Assembly: GCA_046075665.1 (NCBI GenBank)
Contig: JBJTQN010000236.1
Location: 1 to 19,868, forward strand
DNA: 19,868 nucleotides
Reading direction: 5' to 3'
Source of the DNA: CAIRTT01 sp046075665
Lineage (GTDB): Bacteria > Armatimonadota > Armatimonadia > Armatimonadales > Armatimonadaceae
Under the pieces are notes generated by a model, which worked only from the letters and a program-made list of their open reading frames with translations, had not been told where the DNA came from and searched no databases. This document shows, piece after piece, positions 1 to 8,214 of this stretch. Numbering within the stretch: the stretch's first letter is position 1; the number at the start of each line of letters is the position of its first letter. A program made the translations under genes and the position numbers.

Positions 1-1668
1 GCCACCCATACCGCCCATCATTCCACCCATACCGCCCATCATTCCACCCATACCGCCCATCATTCCACCCATACCACCCATCATTCCAGCGCCACCGGAT
101 ACACCGGCGCCAGGAACCATGGCTGCAATAATGGATGCTGGTGCATCGCCGTCAACTTCCATCGACGTCTCAGTACGAACAACCTTTCCAGCCTTGAAGC
201 CGAACCAGATGATGCGGGTCATTTTGACCTTCGCACCTTCCATCTTGCCTGCTCCGCCGTAGATTGGCATCGTTACACGGCCTTCGAATGTCTGCTTGAT
301 ACGTGCCGTTTGATAGCCGTCCTGCCACTCAAGCGATTCGAGGACATTGTTTGCTACCACCGTTGGAGGCGCATCAAGGGTTGCCCACTCGAGGAGAACC
401 GGAGTTCGGGACTGCCATGGCTGACCGATACGTACCTTTTGTCCACCAAGATCAATGACTGGCAGAGCAACGTAGGCGCCAGGACGATCAGCGGATGCAA
501 CACCGTATTCGAGTGTCTTTCCACTGGTCGAAAGCGTACGGTAGCGTGATTTGAAGCTGAAAATGTCTTCCAGACGTGCGCTCGCACCGTTTCCGGCCGT
601 AATCGTGCCTTCGGTTACCAAGTCACGTGTGAAGTATGCAGATTGAGTGATGCGGTCCTCTGTTGAACGCTCATACTTCGCGGTAACGGTCTGGACAGGG
701 AGTGTGAACGGTCCGGATGCCTGGAAGTTGCCATTGTCACGGCCGAATGCCGCGCCACCAGCGCCACCCATCATGCCTCCGCCCATCATTCCGCCGCCCA
801 TCATTCCGCCGCCCATCATGCCAGCTCCACCCATCATGCCGGAGCTTCCGCCTGCACGTGGACCGCTACTGCCCATCATGCCACGGGGACCACCGCCGCC
901 CATCATTCCAGAGCTGCCGCCGCCGCGAGGACCGCTAGAACCCATACCGCCACGCGGGCCGCTGGAGCTCATGCCTCCACCACCCTTGCCCATGTCATCG
1001 CCACCCATCATTCCGCCGCCGGCAAATCCGCCGCCGCCAGACATTCCGCGTCCCTGCGATGCAAAACCATTCGAGCCTGTCGCAAAACCCGCACCTGTCG
1101 GTGCTGGCTTGTTCTCTCCAAGGTATTCGACGTCGGTCTTCTGCGAGTAATGCGTTTCATCTCCAACCTGGAAGCGATAGGTCAGGAGGATTCCATCCGC
1201 AGGTACACGCAAGCCACCCTTATTGTCAACCTCGAGGGTCAACGACTGGCGACCAATGCGCTTATTGTTGCCATCGAATGCGATGATCTCGATTGCATGT
1301 GGCCCATCTTCGACACCTTCCAAGAGGGTCGGATTCTTTGGGTCAGGCGTCAGTGCCTTTGTGTTCCAGAGAATTGAAACGCTGGTTTCATCGTAGGCGA
1401 GGACATCTGTCGTTACAGACTTTGCTTTGCCGTCATTTTCAAACATAGGAGATGGCACACCAAGACCTGCGCGGAACTTACCATCCACGGACAAGGCCAG
1501 ATACTTGACATTTGTCAAGGCCGTGCGCGGAATCTGAATCCGCACAGTCTCACGCACACGGGCACCATCCTGCGGACGGGCTATCTTGAATGGCACCTGC
1601 GCCGATGCCGCCATAGGCATCGTGATTGCCAAACCCAAGACTGTCGCACCCAAAATCGTCTTGACCAT
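1..1668 (-). CDS. Secreted Gly/Met-rich repeat protein, C-terminus beyond the window
   Basis: The frame is open without a stop from the ATG at 1668 to the left edge: 556 codons, C-terminus missing. AGAGGA lies about 9 bases before the ATG. The protein starts with a signal peptide (MVKTILGATVLGLAITM, then AASAQ as likely cleavage region). A beta-rich stretch follows (residues about 25-190, VRETVRIQIP, HAIEIIAFDG), resembling an Ig-like fold. Next comes a low-complexity Gly/Met/Ser/Arg tract (about residues 207-305) built of MMGGG and SSGPRGG units, then a second folded stretch (about 305-520). A second tract of MMGGMGG repeats begins near residue 528 and continues out of the window. I do not recognise the family. 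Export is likely. Clustered Met could bind copper(I) or simply be a flexible linker; that is inference. The opposite strand of the tract gives a proline-rich frame that is only a shadow. Confidence 0.8.
   Translation of the reverse strand, partial: MVKTILGATVLGLAITMPMAASAQVPFKIARPQDGARVRETVRIQIPRTALTNVKYLALSVDGKFRAGLGVPSPMFENDGKAKSVTTDVLAYDETSVSILWNTKALTPDPKNPTLLEGVEDGPHAIEIIAFDGNNKRIGRQSLTLEVDNKGGLRVPADGILLTYRFQVGDETHYSQKTDVEYLGENKPAPTGAGFATGSNGFASQGRGMSGGGGFAGGGMMGGDDMGKGGGGMSSSGPRGGMGSSGPRGGGSSGMMGGGGPRGMMGSSGPRAGGSSGMMGGAGMMGGGMMGGGMMGGGMMGGAGGAAFGRDNGNFQASGPFTLPVQTVTAKYERSTEDRITQSAYFTRDLVTEGTITAGNGASARLEDIFSFKSRYRTLSTSGKTLEYGVASADRPGAYVALPVIDLGGQKVRIGQPWQSRTPVLLEWATLDAPPTVVANNVLESLEWQDGYQTARIKQTFEGRVTMPIYGGAGKMEGAKVKMTRIIWFGFKAGKVVRTETSMEVDGDAPASIIAAMVPGAGVSGGAGMMGGMGGMMGGMGGMMGGMGGMMGGMGG
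4..87 (-). repeat. 21-bp tandem repeat, four copies, coding for GMMGGMG units
   Basis: Four head-to-tail 21-base units lie at 4-24, 25-45, 46-66 and 67-87. The first three are identical and the fourth differs at one base. The array touches the window edge, so more copies may lie outside. Unit length is a multiple of three, so copy number changes keep the reading frame of the host gene. Confidence 0.9.
754..1050 (-). repeat. Gly/Met/Ser-Pro-Arg low-complexity coding tract
   Basis: Degenerate in-frame repeats inside the partial secreted protein. Near 781-825 the unit is 15 bases, coding for MMGGG. Further upstream in the protein the units are SSGPRGG-like, about 27-60 bases apart. Frame is kept throughout and no stop appears. 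Confidence 0.8.
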
Positions 1669-1855
1669 CGCTTCGCTTCCTCTTTAGAACCAAGTCCGGA
1701 GACCGTTCACACCGTAGTGCAGACGCTCTGCAGATATTGTAGACATCAAAGGGCCGCTTCATTAGCCCTCTATCCAACATTCCTTTAGAGCGAGGGAACC
1801 CTGTAACCCTTCAATAAAAAGGCACAGAGACACCCTTCGTTCCGCATTCTACACG

Positions 1856-2554
1856 CTACCCGCGCAATTTCACCGTAGGTTTACGACTTTCCTGTTTGGC
1901 AAATGCACACCTTTGTGACAGCGGACACTCACCACACACGGGCTTACGGGCATCGCACACCCGCCTACCAAGGCGAATCAGCTGCACATGATACGGATAG
2001 ACATCCTCGTCACGAAGCTGGCTCTGGAGAATTCCATGGGCCTTTGCCTCATCCACTGTTGGGCCAATCAACCCTACACGCTGGCTGACACGGTGCACAT
2101 GGGTGTCCACCGGAAGCACAGGACGTCCCATACAAAACATAAGCACACAGGCCGCAGTTTTGGGCCCCACACCTTTGAACGACTGCAGGTATGCCTGAAT
2201 CTCGTCGGTCGATTGCGTCTCCAAAAAACTTAAGTCACAGCGTCCGGATACATCCGTTGCTGACCGCAGCACCTCTTGAATCCGCTTCGCCTTCTGAGAG
2301 GCAAGCCCGCCCCGCCTAATCGCATCGGTCACCGCTTCGACTGGCGCATCCCGTACGGCCTCCCAGCCCCCCGGGAATGCACGCCGCATGTCGTCAAATG
2401 CACGCTCGCTGTTCACATCATTTGTGTGCTGACTCAATATTGTCTGAATCAATCCATCCAATGGGTCCCCGTGAGAACTCCAGCTCACAGGACCAAATGC
2501 GGCATCCAACTGGGAAACCACCCAAGCTGTCGTAGGCTTTGCACGTCGGGGCAT
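1856..2554 (-). CDS. nth: Endonuclease III, DNA glycosylase/AP lyase
   Basis: Base-excision repair enzyme that removes oxidised pyrimidines and cleaves at abasic sites. Counting from the chosen ATG at 2554, a helix-hairpin-helix (FKGVGPKTAA) holds the catalytic Lys132, and VDTHVHRV holds the catalytic Asp150. A C-terminal cluster Cys200-X6-Cys207-X2-Cys210-X5-Cys216 matches the family's 4Fe-4S loop. Length (232 aa) is near the usual 210-230. The frame stays open upstream to an ATG at 2629, but that form would run into murJ on the other strand and adds 25 residues with no family resemblance, so MPRRAKPTTAW is preferred; another ATG lies at 2569. No strong Shine-Dalgarno sequence precedes any of them. 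It is divergent from murJ. Confidence 0.95.
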   Translation of the reverse strand: MPRRAKPTTAWVVSQLDAAFGPVSWSSHGDPLDGLIQTILSQHTNDVNSERAFDDMRRAFPGGWEAVRDAPVEAVTDAIRRGGLASQKAKRIQEVLRSATDVSGRCDLSFLETQSTDEIQAYLQSFKGVGPKTAACVLMFCMGRPVLPVDTHVHRVSQRVGLIGPTVDEAKAHGILQSQLRDEDVYPYHVQLIRLGRRVCDARKPVCGECPLSQRCAFAKQESRKPTVKLRG

Positions 2555-2614
2555 CGCACATCTAAGCATTAATCGGAACCCGGAAGCAAGGGCCCCGCCT
2601 GATACCATGCCACC

Positions 2615-4225
2615 ATGGCTGGTGGTCAAGCTGCAGGTCGGGCATCCGTGCTCGTGATGGCATTCGTTCTCCTTTCCCGTGTCCTTGGCGTTGTCCGTGA
2701 CATGGTCATTTCACACAGGTTTGGTCAGGACCTGATCACCGATGTCTACACAGCAGCATTCCGTATACCGGATATCCTCCAATATCTTGTCGCCGGGGGC
2801 GCTCTGGCGACCGTTTTTGTCCCTGTCTTTACGCAATACTGGACCCAGGAAAAGCGCGAGGATGCGTGGACCGTCCTGCAAACCGTCCTCACGGCAGTCT
2901 CCATCATTGCCATCATCTTCATCATCGGACTTGAAATCTTCGCCCGGCCTCTCGCCCAGCTGATGAACCCTCACCTCGGGGAGCTGCGGATAGGGGAGGT
3001 GCTTCCCGCAGCCGATGTCGCAGCACGTCAGGCATGGGCATGGGATGAAGTCGCGCGCCTTTCACGAATTCTGCTTCCGGCGCAGTGGTGTTTCTTTGTC
3101 GGCGGACTCATGATGGGCTCGCTGAACGCTCGCCAAAAGTTCCTCGTCCCGGCCATCGGTCCTGTGACCTATAACCTCGGCCAGATCCTCGCCGGGTGGT
3201 TTTTTGGTGGAACAGAGCTTGGCATCAGCGCGATGACCTGGGGGGCTCTCATCGGAGCTGTCGCTGGTAACTTTCTTTTACCTGCCGCCGACATTTTGCG
3301 CAGCGGTGGCACCCTCATCCCTAAACTTCAGCTAAATCACCCAGGCGTCCGAAAGGTCGGCGCACTCCTGCTACCAGCACTCCTCGGACTCTCTCTCAGC
3401 CAGCTCGGCTTTTGGATTACCGGAAGCTTTGTCTCAGGTGCCGGCTACCTGACTGCACTCAAAAATGCCTACAACCTCACGCAAGCGCCGATTGGCATCT
3501 TTGCACAAGCCACCGCCATCGTTCTTTTGCCAACACTTTCCGCTATTCTAGCTAAAGGCGATATGGCTGGCTTCGTCATCGAACTGAACACCGGCATCCG
3601 GCGGATTCTGTTCTTTACCATCCCAAGCTCCGTTCTCATGGCCGTGCTCGCCGAACCCATCATTTCTGCTCTGTACCTGGGCGCAAAATACGGACCTGTT
3701 CAAGTGCACGATGCCGCAGTGGCGCTGCGCTGGTACAGCATCGGCACCTTTGCCTGGTCACTCCAATCCGTACTCGCCCGCGGTTTCTACGCATCGCAAG
3801 ACACCAAAACCCCAACGATCATCACATCCGCCATGGTCGCAGTGTTCATCGGGCTCTGTTTTGTGATTCCACCCCTTGGCCTCGGCTACGCTGGCCTCGC
3901 CCTCGCCCTGTCTATCGCTGGAACCATCAATATGTTTGTGTTCCTGATGACATTACGCCAGCGCCACCCAACCCTTGGCGTTCGCCCAATCCTTGCGGCA
4001 TCCCTGCGCATATCGCTGGCATCCGGTGTCAGTGGGGCTGTAGCCTGGCTGATCGCAAATCGCATCGATGTCACCGCATCACGGCTCATCGCTATCGGAG
4101 GTGTTGTGGGTATTGGTGCCATCAGCATTGTCGTGTACTACATCGCCTGCGTTCTCTTCCGCGTCGATCTCAAGCCGGTTCAGGGGATGCTAAAGCTACG
4201 CAACTGGAAGGCACCGACAGCATGA
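2615..4225 (+). CDS. murJ: Lipid II flippase MurJ (MviN family)
   Basis: Polytopic inner-membrane protein of the MOP superfamily that moves lipid II across the cytoplasmic membrane for peptidoglycan synthesis. The N-terminus is diagnostic: LLSRVLGVVRDMVISHRFG, then TDVYTAAFRIPDILQYLVAGGA with the conserved Arg/Asp residues of the central cavity. The 536 residues match the family length and hold about 14 hydrophobic segments. FIPAF-like VFVPVFTQYW and the RGFYASQDTKTP loop near residue 390 are also typical. The start ATG has no recognisable Shine-Dalgarno sequence, so initiation may be weak or leaderless. The stop overlaps the next gene's start as ATGA at 4222-4225, suggesting coupled translation. 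Confidence 0.97.
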   Translation: MAGGQAAGRASVLVMAFVLLSRVLGVVRDMVISHRFGQDLITDVYTAAFRIPDILQYLVAGGALATVFVPVFTQYWTQEKREDAWTVLQTVLTAVSIIAIIFIIGLEIFARPLAQLMNPHLGELRIGEVLPAADVAARQAWAWDEVARLSRILLPAQWCFFVGGLMMGSLNARQKFLVPAIGPVTYNLGQILAGWFFGGTELGISAMTWGALIGAVAGNFLLPAADILRSGGTLIPKLQLNHPGVRKVGALLLPALLGLSLSQLGFWITGSFVSGAGYLTALKNAYNLTQAPIGIFAQATAIVLLPTLSAILAKGDMAGFVIELNTGIRRILFFTIPSSVLMAVLAEPIISALYLGAKYGPVQVHDAAVALRWYSIGTFAWSLQSVLARGFYASQDTKTPTIITSAMVAVFIGLCFVIPPLGLGYAGLALALSIAGTINMFVFLMTLRQRHPTLGVRPILAASLRISLASGVSGAVAWLIANRIDVTASRLIAIGGVVGIGAISIVVYYIACVLFRVDLKPVQGMLKLRNWKAPTA

Positions 4226-5055
4226 CCGCATCCACTAATCCCTTTCTCACAGGCGTCTCGACCTGGGCCCTCCACCCGCTGATTGGCCATGTAGAACCTG
4301 GCCGCCCTGGCGCGCCGACTGCACTGTTGTTTTCGCCATCACCCCGGCAGATGAGCCTCGAGGATGCCATTACCGCCGCCGCTGAACGCGGCTACACAAT
4401 GCTCGAGCTCTGCCACTTTCATATTGATAACCCATCGGATGACCGCCTTGAGCAGCTTCGCCAACATCTTGAAGAGACGGGTGTTCGGCTGTGGAGCCTG
4501 CTCATTGATGATGGTGACATCACCCATGAATCCGATAATGCTGAGCATATTGCCTGGATTGCGGGCTGGATTGACCGAGCGAGCCGACTTGGCGCTGACA
4601 CCGTTCGCATCATCGGGGGGCATGCAGAGCCATCACCCGAGAGCCGTGCTCGTTGCCGTGCTGCATTCAAAACATTGGCGATGGAAGCCTTTGTTCGCGG
4701 CGTTCGTGTGCGTACAGAAAACTGGTTCCCGCTCCTCAGCAATCCAACCGAACTGAATGATTGTTTCCGGGCGCTGCACGGTGCGGTTGGTTTGACGTTT
4801 GACTTTGGTAACTGGAGCGGGGATGACAAGTACACAAAGCTTGCTGCAATCGCGCATCACGCTGAAGGTTGTCATGCCAAGTGTTCGTACGATGGCGATG
4901 TCCCGGATGAGGCAGACTTCGAGCAGTGCATCCGTCTATTGAAAGCTGAAGGCTATCCCGGGCCGTTCACGCTGGTGCACGCACCGGGACCATCTGTTTG
5001 GGATGCACTTGCGTACCAGCGCTCAGTGATCGAACGTATCTGCAGCGAGGCCTAA
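4222..5055 (+). CDS. Sugar phosphate isomerase/epimerase-like TIM-barrel protein
   Basis: The 277 residues fit the xylose-isomerase-like/AP endonuclease 2 TIM-barrel superfamily. Strand-loop signatures are GVSTWALHP at the N-terminus, GYTMLELCHFH (58-67), GADTVRIIGG (124-133), VRVRTENW (161-168), LTFDFGNW (191-198) and GCHAKCSYDG (216-225). Glu166, Asp194 and His218 sit where the divalent metal is normally bound. The fourth position, usually Glu on the last strand, appears to be His253 (PFTLVHAPGP), so metal use or activity may differ. The substrate cannot be told from sequence. It shares ATGA with murJ, so it is probably cotranscribed, though no functional link to lipid II export is evident. 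It is convergent with the next gene, with 2 bases between the stops and no terminator. Confidence 0.8.
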   Translation: MTASTNPFLTGVSTWALHPLIGHVEPGRPGAPTALLFSPSPRQMSLEDAITAAAERGYTMLELCHFHIDNPSDDRLEQLRQHLEETGVRLWSLLIDDGDITHESDNAEHIAWIAGWIDRASRLGADTVRIIGGHAEPSPESRARCRAAFKTLAMEAFVRGVRVRTENWFPLLSNPTELNDCFRALHGAVGLTFDFGNWSGDDKYTKLAAIAHHAEGCHAKCSYDGDVPDEADFEQCIRLLKAEGYPGPFTLVHAPGPSVWDALAYQRSVIERICSEA

Positions 5056-5057
5056 CG

Positions 5058-5975
5058 CTAGACGATAAAGTCCCACGCGACGGGACAGTGATCACTTGCT
5101 TTGGCATCCAGATCAACCCCGGGAAATCGTGGACCCCGATAGTGTGCAGTTCGGAGGGGCAGCCCACTGCGCTCGATGGTTGGGATTGATTCCAGATTGG
5201 CACTCGCGATGGCACGGCTTGGAAGAATGTAATCCAGCTGGTGAACTTCATCATCCGCGGCGTAGTGATGCGTCCAGCGCATGTCGGCTGGTAGGCGATC
5301 CACGATGTTCTCAAGCCACGGGCGGCCAAGCAGCGGCGAGAGGCCATCGCTTGGCAGGTAGTCATTAAGGTCGCCGACCACAATCCAGCGTCCATCGGAT
5401 GGGTCATCCCCAAAGCGTTCCCGGATGATTTCTGCCACCCGCTCACTCTGCAACCGGCGGCGGTGCATGGTTTTTTCGCGATTACCAGCGATGCTCTTGA
5501 AGTGATTGACATAAATCGTCAATGTGCGCCCGCTCGGGAGGAGGACATCCACTTCGAGGCAATCCCGTCCAAAAACAGGCTCTCCCGGTCGGTCAGTGCG
5601 CTCATCCCACTGATGTGACCGAATGTACAAAAAAGGAAGACGGCAAAGGATACCGACATCGATTCCTCGGGTGTCATTGCCATCGATGCACATTGCATAC
5701 GGATAACCTAAGTCGCTCAGATGGTTGTGGTTAAAGCGTTTTAGTGTGTCGAGCCCTTCGATTTCCTGCAACGCCACAATATCGGCATCTACGGCTCCAA
5801 GTGCCTGTGCCACAAGACTTGTATGCGGGTCTGAATGGCGGGTGGCGAATATGTCTTCCGCCGCCCAGCCATCCCGTATGAGACGTTTATGGTCATCCTC
5901 GGTCAGCGAGCGGTTGAATCGAAACCGTGTGAACAGGTTTTCGACGTTGAACGTGCAGATGCGAAGGCGTGTCAC
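5058..5975 (-). CDS. Endonuclease/exonuclease/phosphatase (EEP) family protein
   Basis: A metal-dependent phosphodiesterase fold of the DNase I-like superfamily. Expected active-site residues are all present: Asn10 (CTFNVENL), Glu71 (LQEIE), His158 (VNHFKS), Asp202 and Asn204 (GDLNDY), Asp248 (LDYI) and the terminal Asp295-His296 (ASDHCPV). Length 305 aa is typical. There is no signal peptide, so it is probably cytosolic. It starts at a GTG with GGAG 10 bases upstream, 7 bases after the stop of the M14 peptidase gene, and is the last gene of the minus-strand run. The substrate (nucleic acid, phospholipid or inositol phosphate) cannot be assigned. The VENLF and SDHCPVAWD motifs resemble bacterial extracellular-nuclease-like EEP proteins, but the missing leader argues against export. 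Confidence 0.88.
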   Translation of the reverse strand: MTRLRICTFNVENLFTRFRFNRSLTEDDHKRLIRDGWAAEDIFATRHSDPHTSLVAQALGAVDADIVALQEIEGLDTLKRFNHNHLSDLGYPYAMCIDGNDTRGIDVGILCRLPFLYIRSHQWDERTDRPGEPVFGRDCLEVDVLLPSGRTLTIYVNHFKSIAGNREKTMHRRRLQSERVAEIIRERFGDDPSDGRWIVVGDLNDYLPSDGLSPLLGRPWLENIVDRLPADMRWTHHYAADDEVHQLDYILPSRAIASANLESIPTIERSGLPLRTAHYRGPRFPGVDLDAKASDHCPVAWDFIV

Positions 5976-5982
5976 GCGGATG

Positions 5983-7332
5983 TCACTCCGTGATCATCGG
6001 AACTGTGATGACGGTACGGCTCCGGTTCAGCCCCCAGGCAGTGAGCTTGATTTCGATACGGGTCCCTGGCCGGATGCCATCCGAGAGGCGAACCGTAAAG
6101 GGATTCCTGAACGGAGCCCTCCGAATTTCGCTGATGCACTGAAGGCGTGGGTCATCGGATGTAATGACAGCCCATTCAACACTTCCGCTTAGTGGTGGTG
6201 GAGTCCATCCAAAAGTCGATCCTGCTCTCGGACTGGCGGTGGTGGATGCAGCTCCCGTCGCGCGCGCATCCCCGCGGCGGGTGAGTGGATACGTGTGGAC
6301 AGAATCCAGCCACTCGAGCCAGGCGCCACGAACGTGTGTTGTGTATTCTTTGTCAGCATCCGGTGCGCTCGGGTATCGGCCACTCACGCCCGTCTTCTTG
6401 GCCGGGTTGCTTATTTCGAAGTTGAAGCCATGGATGCCGAAGAGGTAGTAGGCATGGTGGTAGGTGAGACCGGAGTTCCCACTACGTTCATCTGCCGGAG
6501 GTTCCTGACCGAACAAAGGCTTTGTGACTTTGTAGGGCTCACCTTGCTGGGCACGTTGCATCTGGATTGCGGTTTTGTGCATTCTCTGGCCATCTGCGAT
6601 GGTGGCGTATGGCGGGAAGAGAATCTCCCGGAGGGGGTTGTGGATGTCCAGAAAGGCCACTATGTTGGGGCGTGACTCGAAGAAGTTAGCCAGGGCCTTG
6701 GACTCGGGTTCCGAAAGTGGGGCAGGACCCTCGTAGATATTGTTCTTTGCGTTGGTGGTGGTCGTATTCCACGTCTTATCGAAGAGACGACCTCCTCCCC
6801 ACCGGACAGAAAAATTGCGGTTTAGGTCCACCCCGCGGCTGCCATCCGGATTTGTGGAGCGGTTCTTACGCCAGTCACGCTCGCTGACATCGTGCATCTT
6901 GCCATCAATGTTGAAGGAAGGCACAACCCAAATGATCTGCCGATCGAGCATGTCCGTTATGCGGTCATCTCTTCGATATTTGCTCAGCAACTCATCGATG
7001 AAACGGAGCAAATCACGGCTGGGTTGTTGTTCACGTGGGTGGATGCCCGCGAGGAGCATCACTTCTTTCTGCTCGACATTCTTCGGTGAACGCGTGTCGA
7101 TTTTGTAGATGGGGATGTCACGGCCTTCGCGGGTTTTCCCGATGCTGGATTTGGTGACAATCCCTTTGTATTGCCGCAGCCACGCGTCAGCGCGCTCGTT
7201 GATTTGAGGCTGAGTGATTAGGAGGCGTGCATTGGAATCATTGACAGGTTCCCATGCTGGATCCTGAGTTTGGATGGAGCCTCCCTGCATAAGTGCAGGG
7301 AGGAGAAGCGTCGCGATTAGAAACGGCTTCAC
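5983..7332 (-). CDS. M14-family zinc carboxypeptidase, secreted
   Basis: Zinc metallopeptidase of the carboxypeptidase A/M14 family. From the chosen GTG start, zinc ligands are His98 and Glu101 (GIHPREQQ) and His231 (FLDIHNP). Arg172 in VDLNRNF binds the substrate carboxylate, and Glu306 in FNFEIS is the general base. IYEGPAPLSEPES is the usual loop of the family. The N-terminus KPFLIATLLLPALMQGG is a signal peptide. A C-terminal region of about 130 residues after the catalytic domain looks beta-rich. The start is placed at GTG 7332, which overlaps the stop of the prepilin gene as GTGA. The longer frame from TTG 7368 would put extra residues before the leader. Substrates might be peptides or peptidoglycan stem peptides; this is open. 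Confidence 0.92.
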   Translation of the reverse strand: MKPFLIATLLLPALMQGGSIQTQDPAWEPVNDSNARLLITQPQINERADAWLRQYKGIVTKSSIGKTREGRDIPIYKIDTRSPKNVEQKEVMLLAGIHPREQQPSRDLLRFIDELLSKYRRDDRITDMLDRQIIWVVPSFNIDGKMHDVSERDWRKNRSTNPDGSRGVDLNRNFSVRWGGGRLFDKTWNTTTTNAKNNIYEGPAPLSEPESKALANFFESRPNIVAFLDIHNPLREILFPPYATIADGQRMHKTAIQMQRAQQGEPYKVTKPLFGQEPPADERSGNSGLTYHHAYYLFGIHGFNFEISNPAKKTGVSGRYPSAPDADKEYTTHVRGAWLEWLDSVHTYPLTRRGDARATGAASTTASPRAGSTFGWTPPPLSGSVEWAVITSDDPRLQCISEIRRAPFRNPFTVRLSDGIRPGTRIEIKLTAWGLNRSRTVITVPMITE

Positions 7333-8165
7333 TGGCAACCGTATTCCGGATCGAGACAAGGGGACCAAAACGGCGTCGCGCCAGCGGGCTTGTCCGCACG
7401 CTCAGTCACGGGTTTTGTGTAGAAATTTTCGATACGGGATGCCTTTACGTGGCCATCCGCCCAGGCGACATTTGTCATGCCAGTGTGGCGGGGCTGCGGA
7501 GCACCGTAGTCTGCAAAGGACATATTCGAGCTGCCAGCATGAATCAGAATCCACGCAGTGCGATTAATGGTTGTTGGGAAGCCCGTTACTGCAGAGGTTG
7601 CACGCTTGAGTGGCCAGCGCAGTGGGTCATTCGGGACTGTACGGACATCGGTACCGCCATCCACGAAGAGGACTGTCTCACTTGGTTTGTTTATGCCGGC
7701 GGTGCTGATGGTGTCGATAGCTGTGGCGCCTGAGCCAACATCCCTGTTACCACCAATATAGAGGTTGTATAGGTAGGTGCTTGACAGGCCATTCGGTAAC
7801 GTTCCACAGCCGCCGGGAGTTGCCATGGTTCCCGGTGTGGCACCGAGGTCGCGTGGTGCGCTTGGGCACTTGAAGATTTCGTAGTTCTTGATGTATGGCT
7901 GCGTGAAGACAGGCCAGGAACACAGCGTTCGGCTTGGGCTGTTTCCATAAAAAGTGCGAATTGCGACTTCATCGTAATCCTGGGTGTACATCAGGAATGC
8001 GGTGGCAAGCTGTTTCAGGTTGGATGCACAGCTCGTTTGGCGGGCCTTCTCGCGTGCCTGTGCGAACACAGGGAAGAGGATGGCTGCGAGGATAGCGATG
8101 ATCGCAATAACGACGAGAAGTTCGATAAGCGTAAATGCAGAATGTTTAGGATTGCGGCGTGTCAC
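7329..8165 (-). CDS. Prepilin-type N-terminal cleavage/methylation protein with H-X9-DG motif
   Basis: A pseudopilin-like surface or secretion protein. Basic leader MTRRNPKHSA is followed by FTLIELLVVI with Glu+5, then one membrane helix and FPVFAQAREKARQTSC. The C-terminal half has the processing-associated H-X9-DG pattern (His227, Asp237-Gly238). Ala replaces the usual Gly before the cleavage point, as in the second copy at 17178. Length is 278 aa. It starts at GTG with AAGGA about 8 bases upstream. There is no pilus machinery nearby, so it relies on a PilD-like peptidase encoded elsewhere. Its stop overlaps the M14 peptidase start, suggesting joint expression. Proteins of this type (often DUF1559-like) are highly multiplied in Armatimonadota and Planctomycetes, and their individual roles are unknown. 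Confidence 0.92.
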   Translation of the reverse strand: MTRRNPKHSAFTLIELLVVIAIIAILAAILFPVFAQAREKARQTSCASNLKQLATAFLMYTQDYDEVAIRTFYGNSPSRTLCSWPVFTQPYIKNYEIFKCPSAPRDLGATPGTMATPGGCGTLPNGLSSTYLYNLYIGGNRDVGSGATAIDTISTAGINKPSETVLFVDGGTDVRTVPNDPLRWPLKRATSAVTGFPTTINRTAWILIHAGSSNMSFADYGAPQPRHTGMTNVAWADGHVKASRIENFYTKPVTERADKPAGATPFWSPCLDPEYGCQ

Positions 8166-8214
8166 AGATGTTCCTTCAGATGGGAGATAACGGCTGGAGA
8201 AAGTCTACCTGCTG

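Noticed and set aside
647..1150. Plus-strand proline-rich frame of 167 residues
   Set aside because: It is the complement of the Gly/Met tract of the minus-strand gene, which has a signal peptide, Shine-Dalgarno sequence and a continuous 556-codon frame.
1669..1855. Possible terminator or promoter in the spacer between nth and the secreted protein
   Set aside because: There are short repeats (AGGGTT twice) and a T-run on the minus strand, but no proper stem before the T-run and no well-spaced promoter boxes.
7332..7368. TTG start that lengthens the M14 peptidase by 12 residues
   Set aside because: It places extra residues before the signal peptide and lengthens the overlap with the prepilin gene; the GTG at 7332 gives a clean leader and a GTGA junction.
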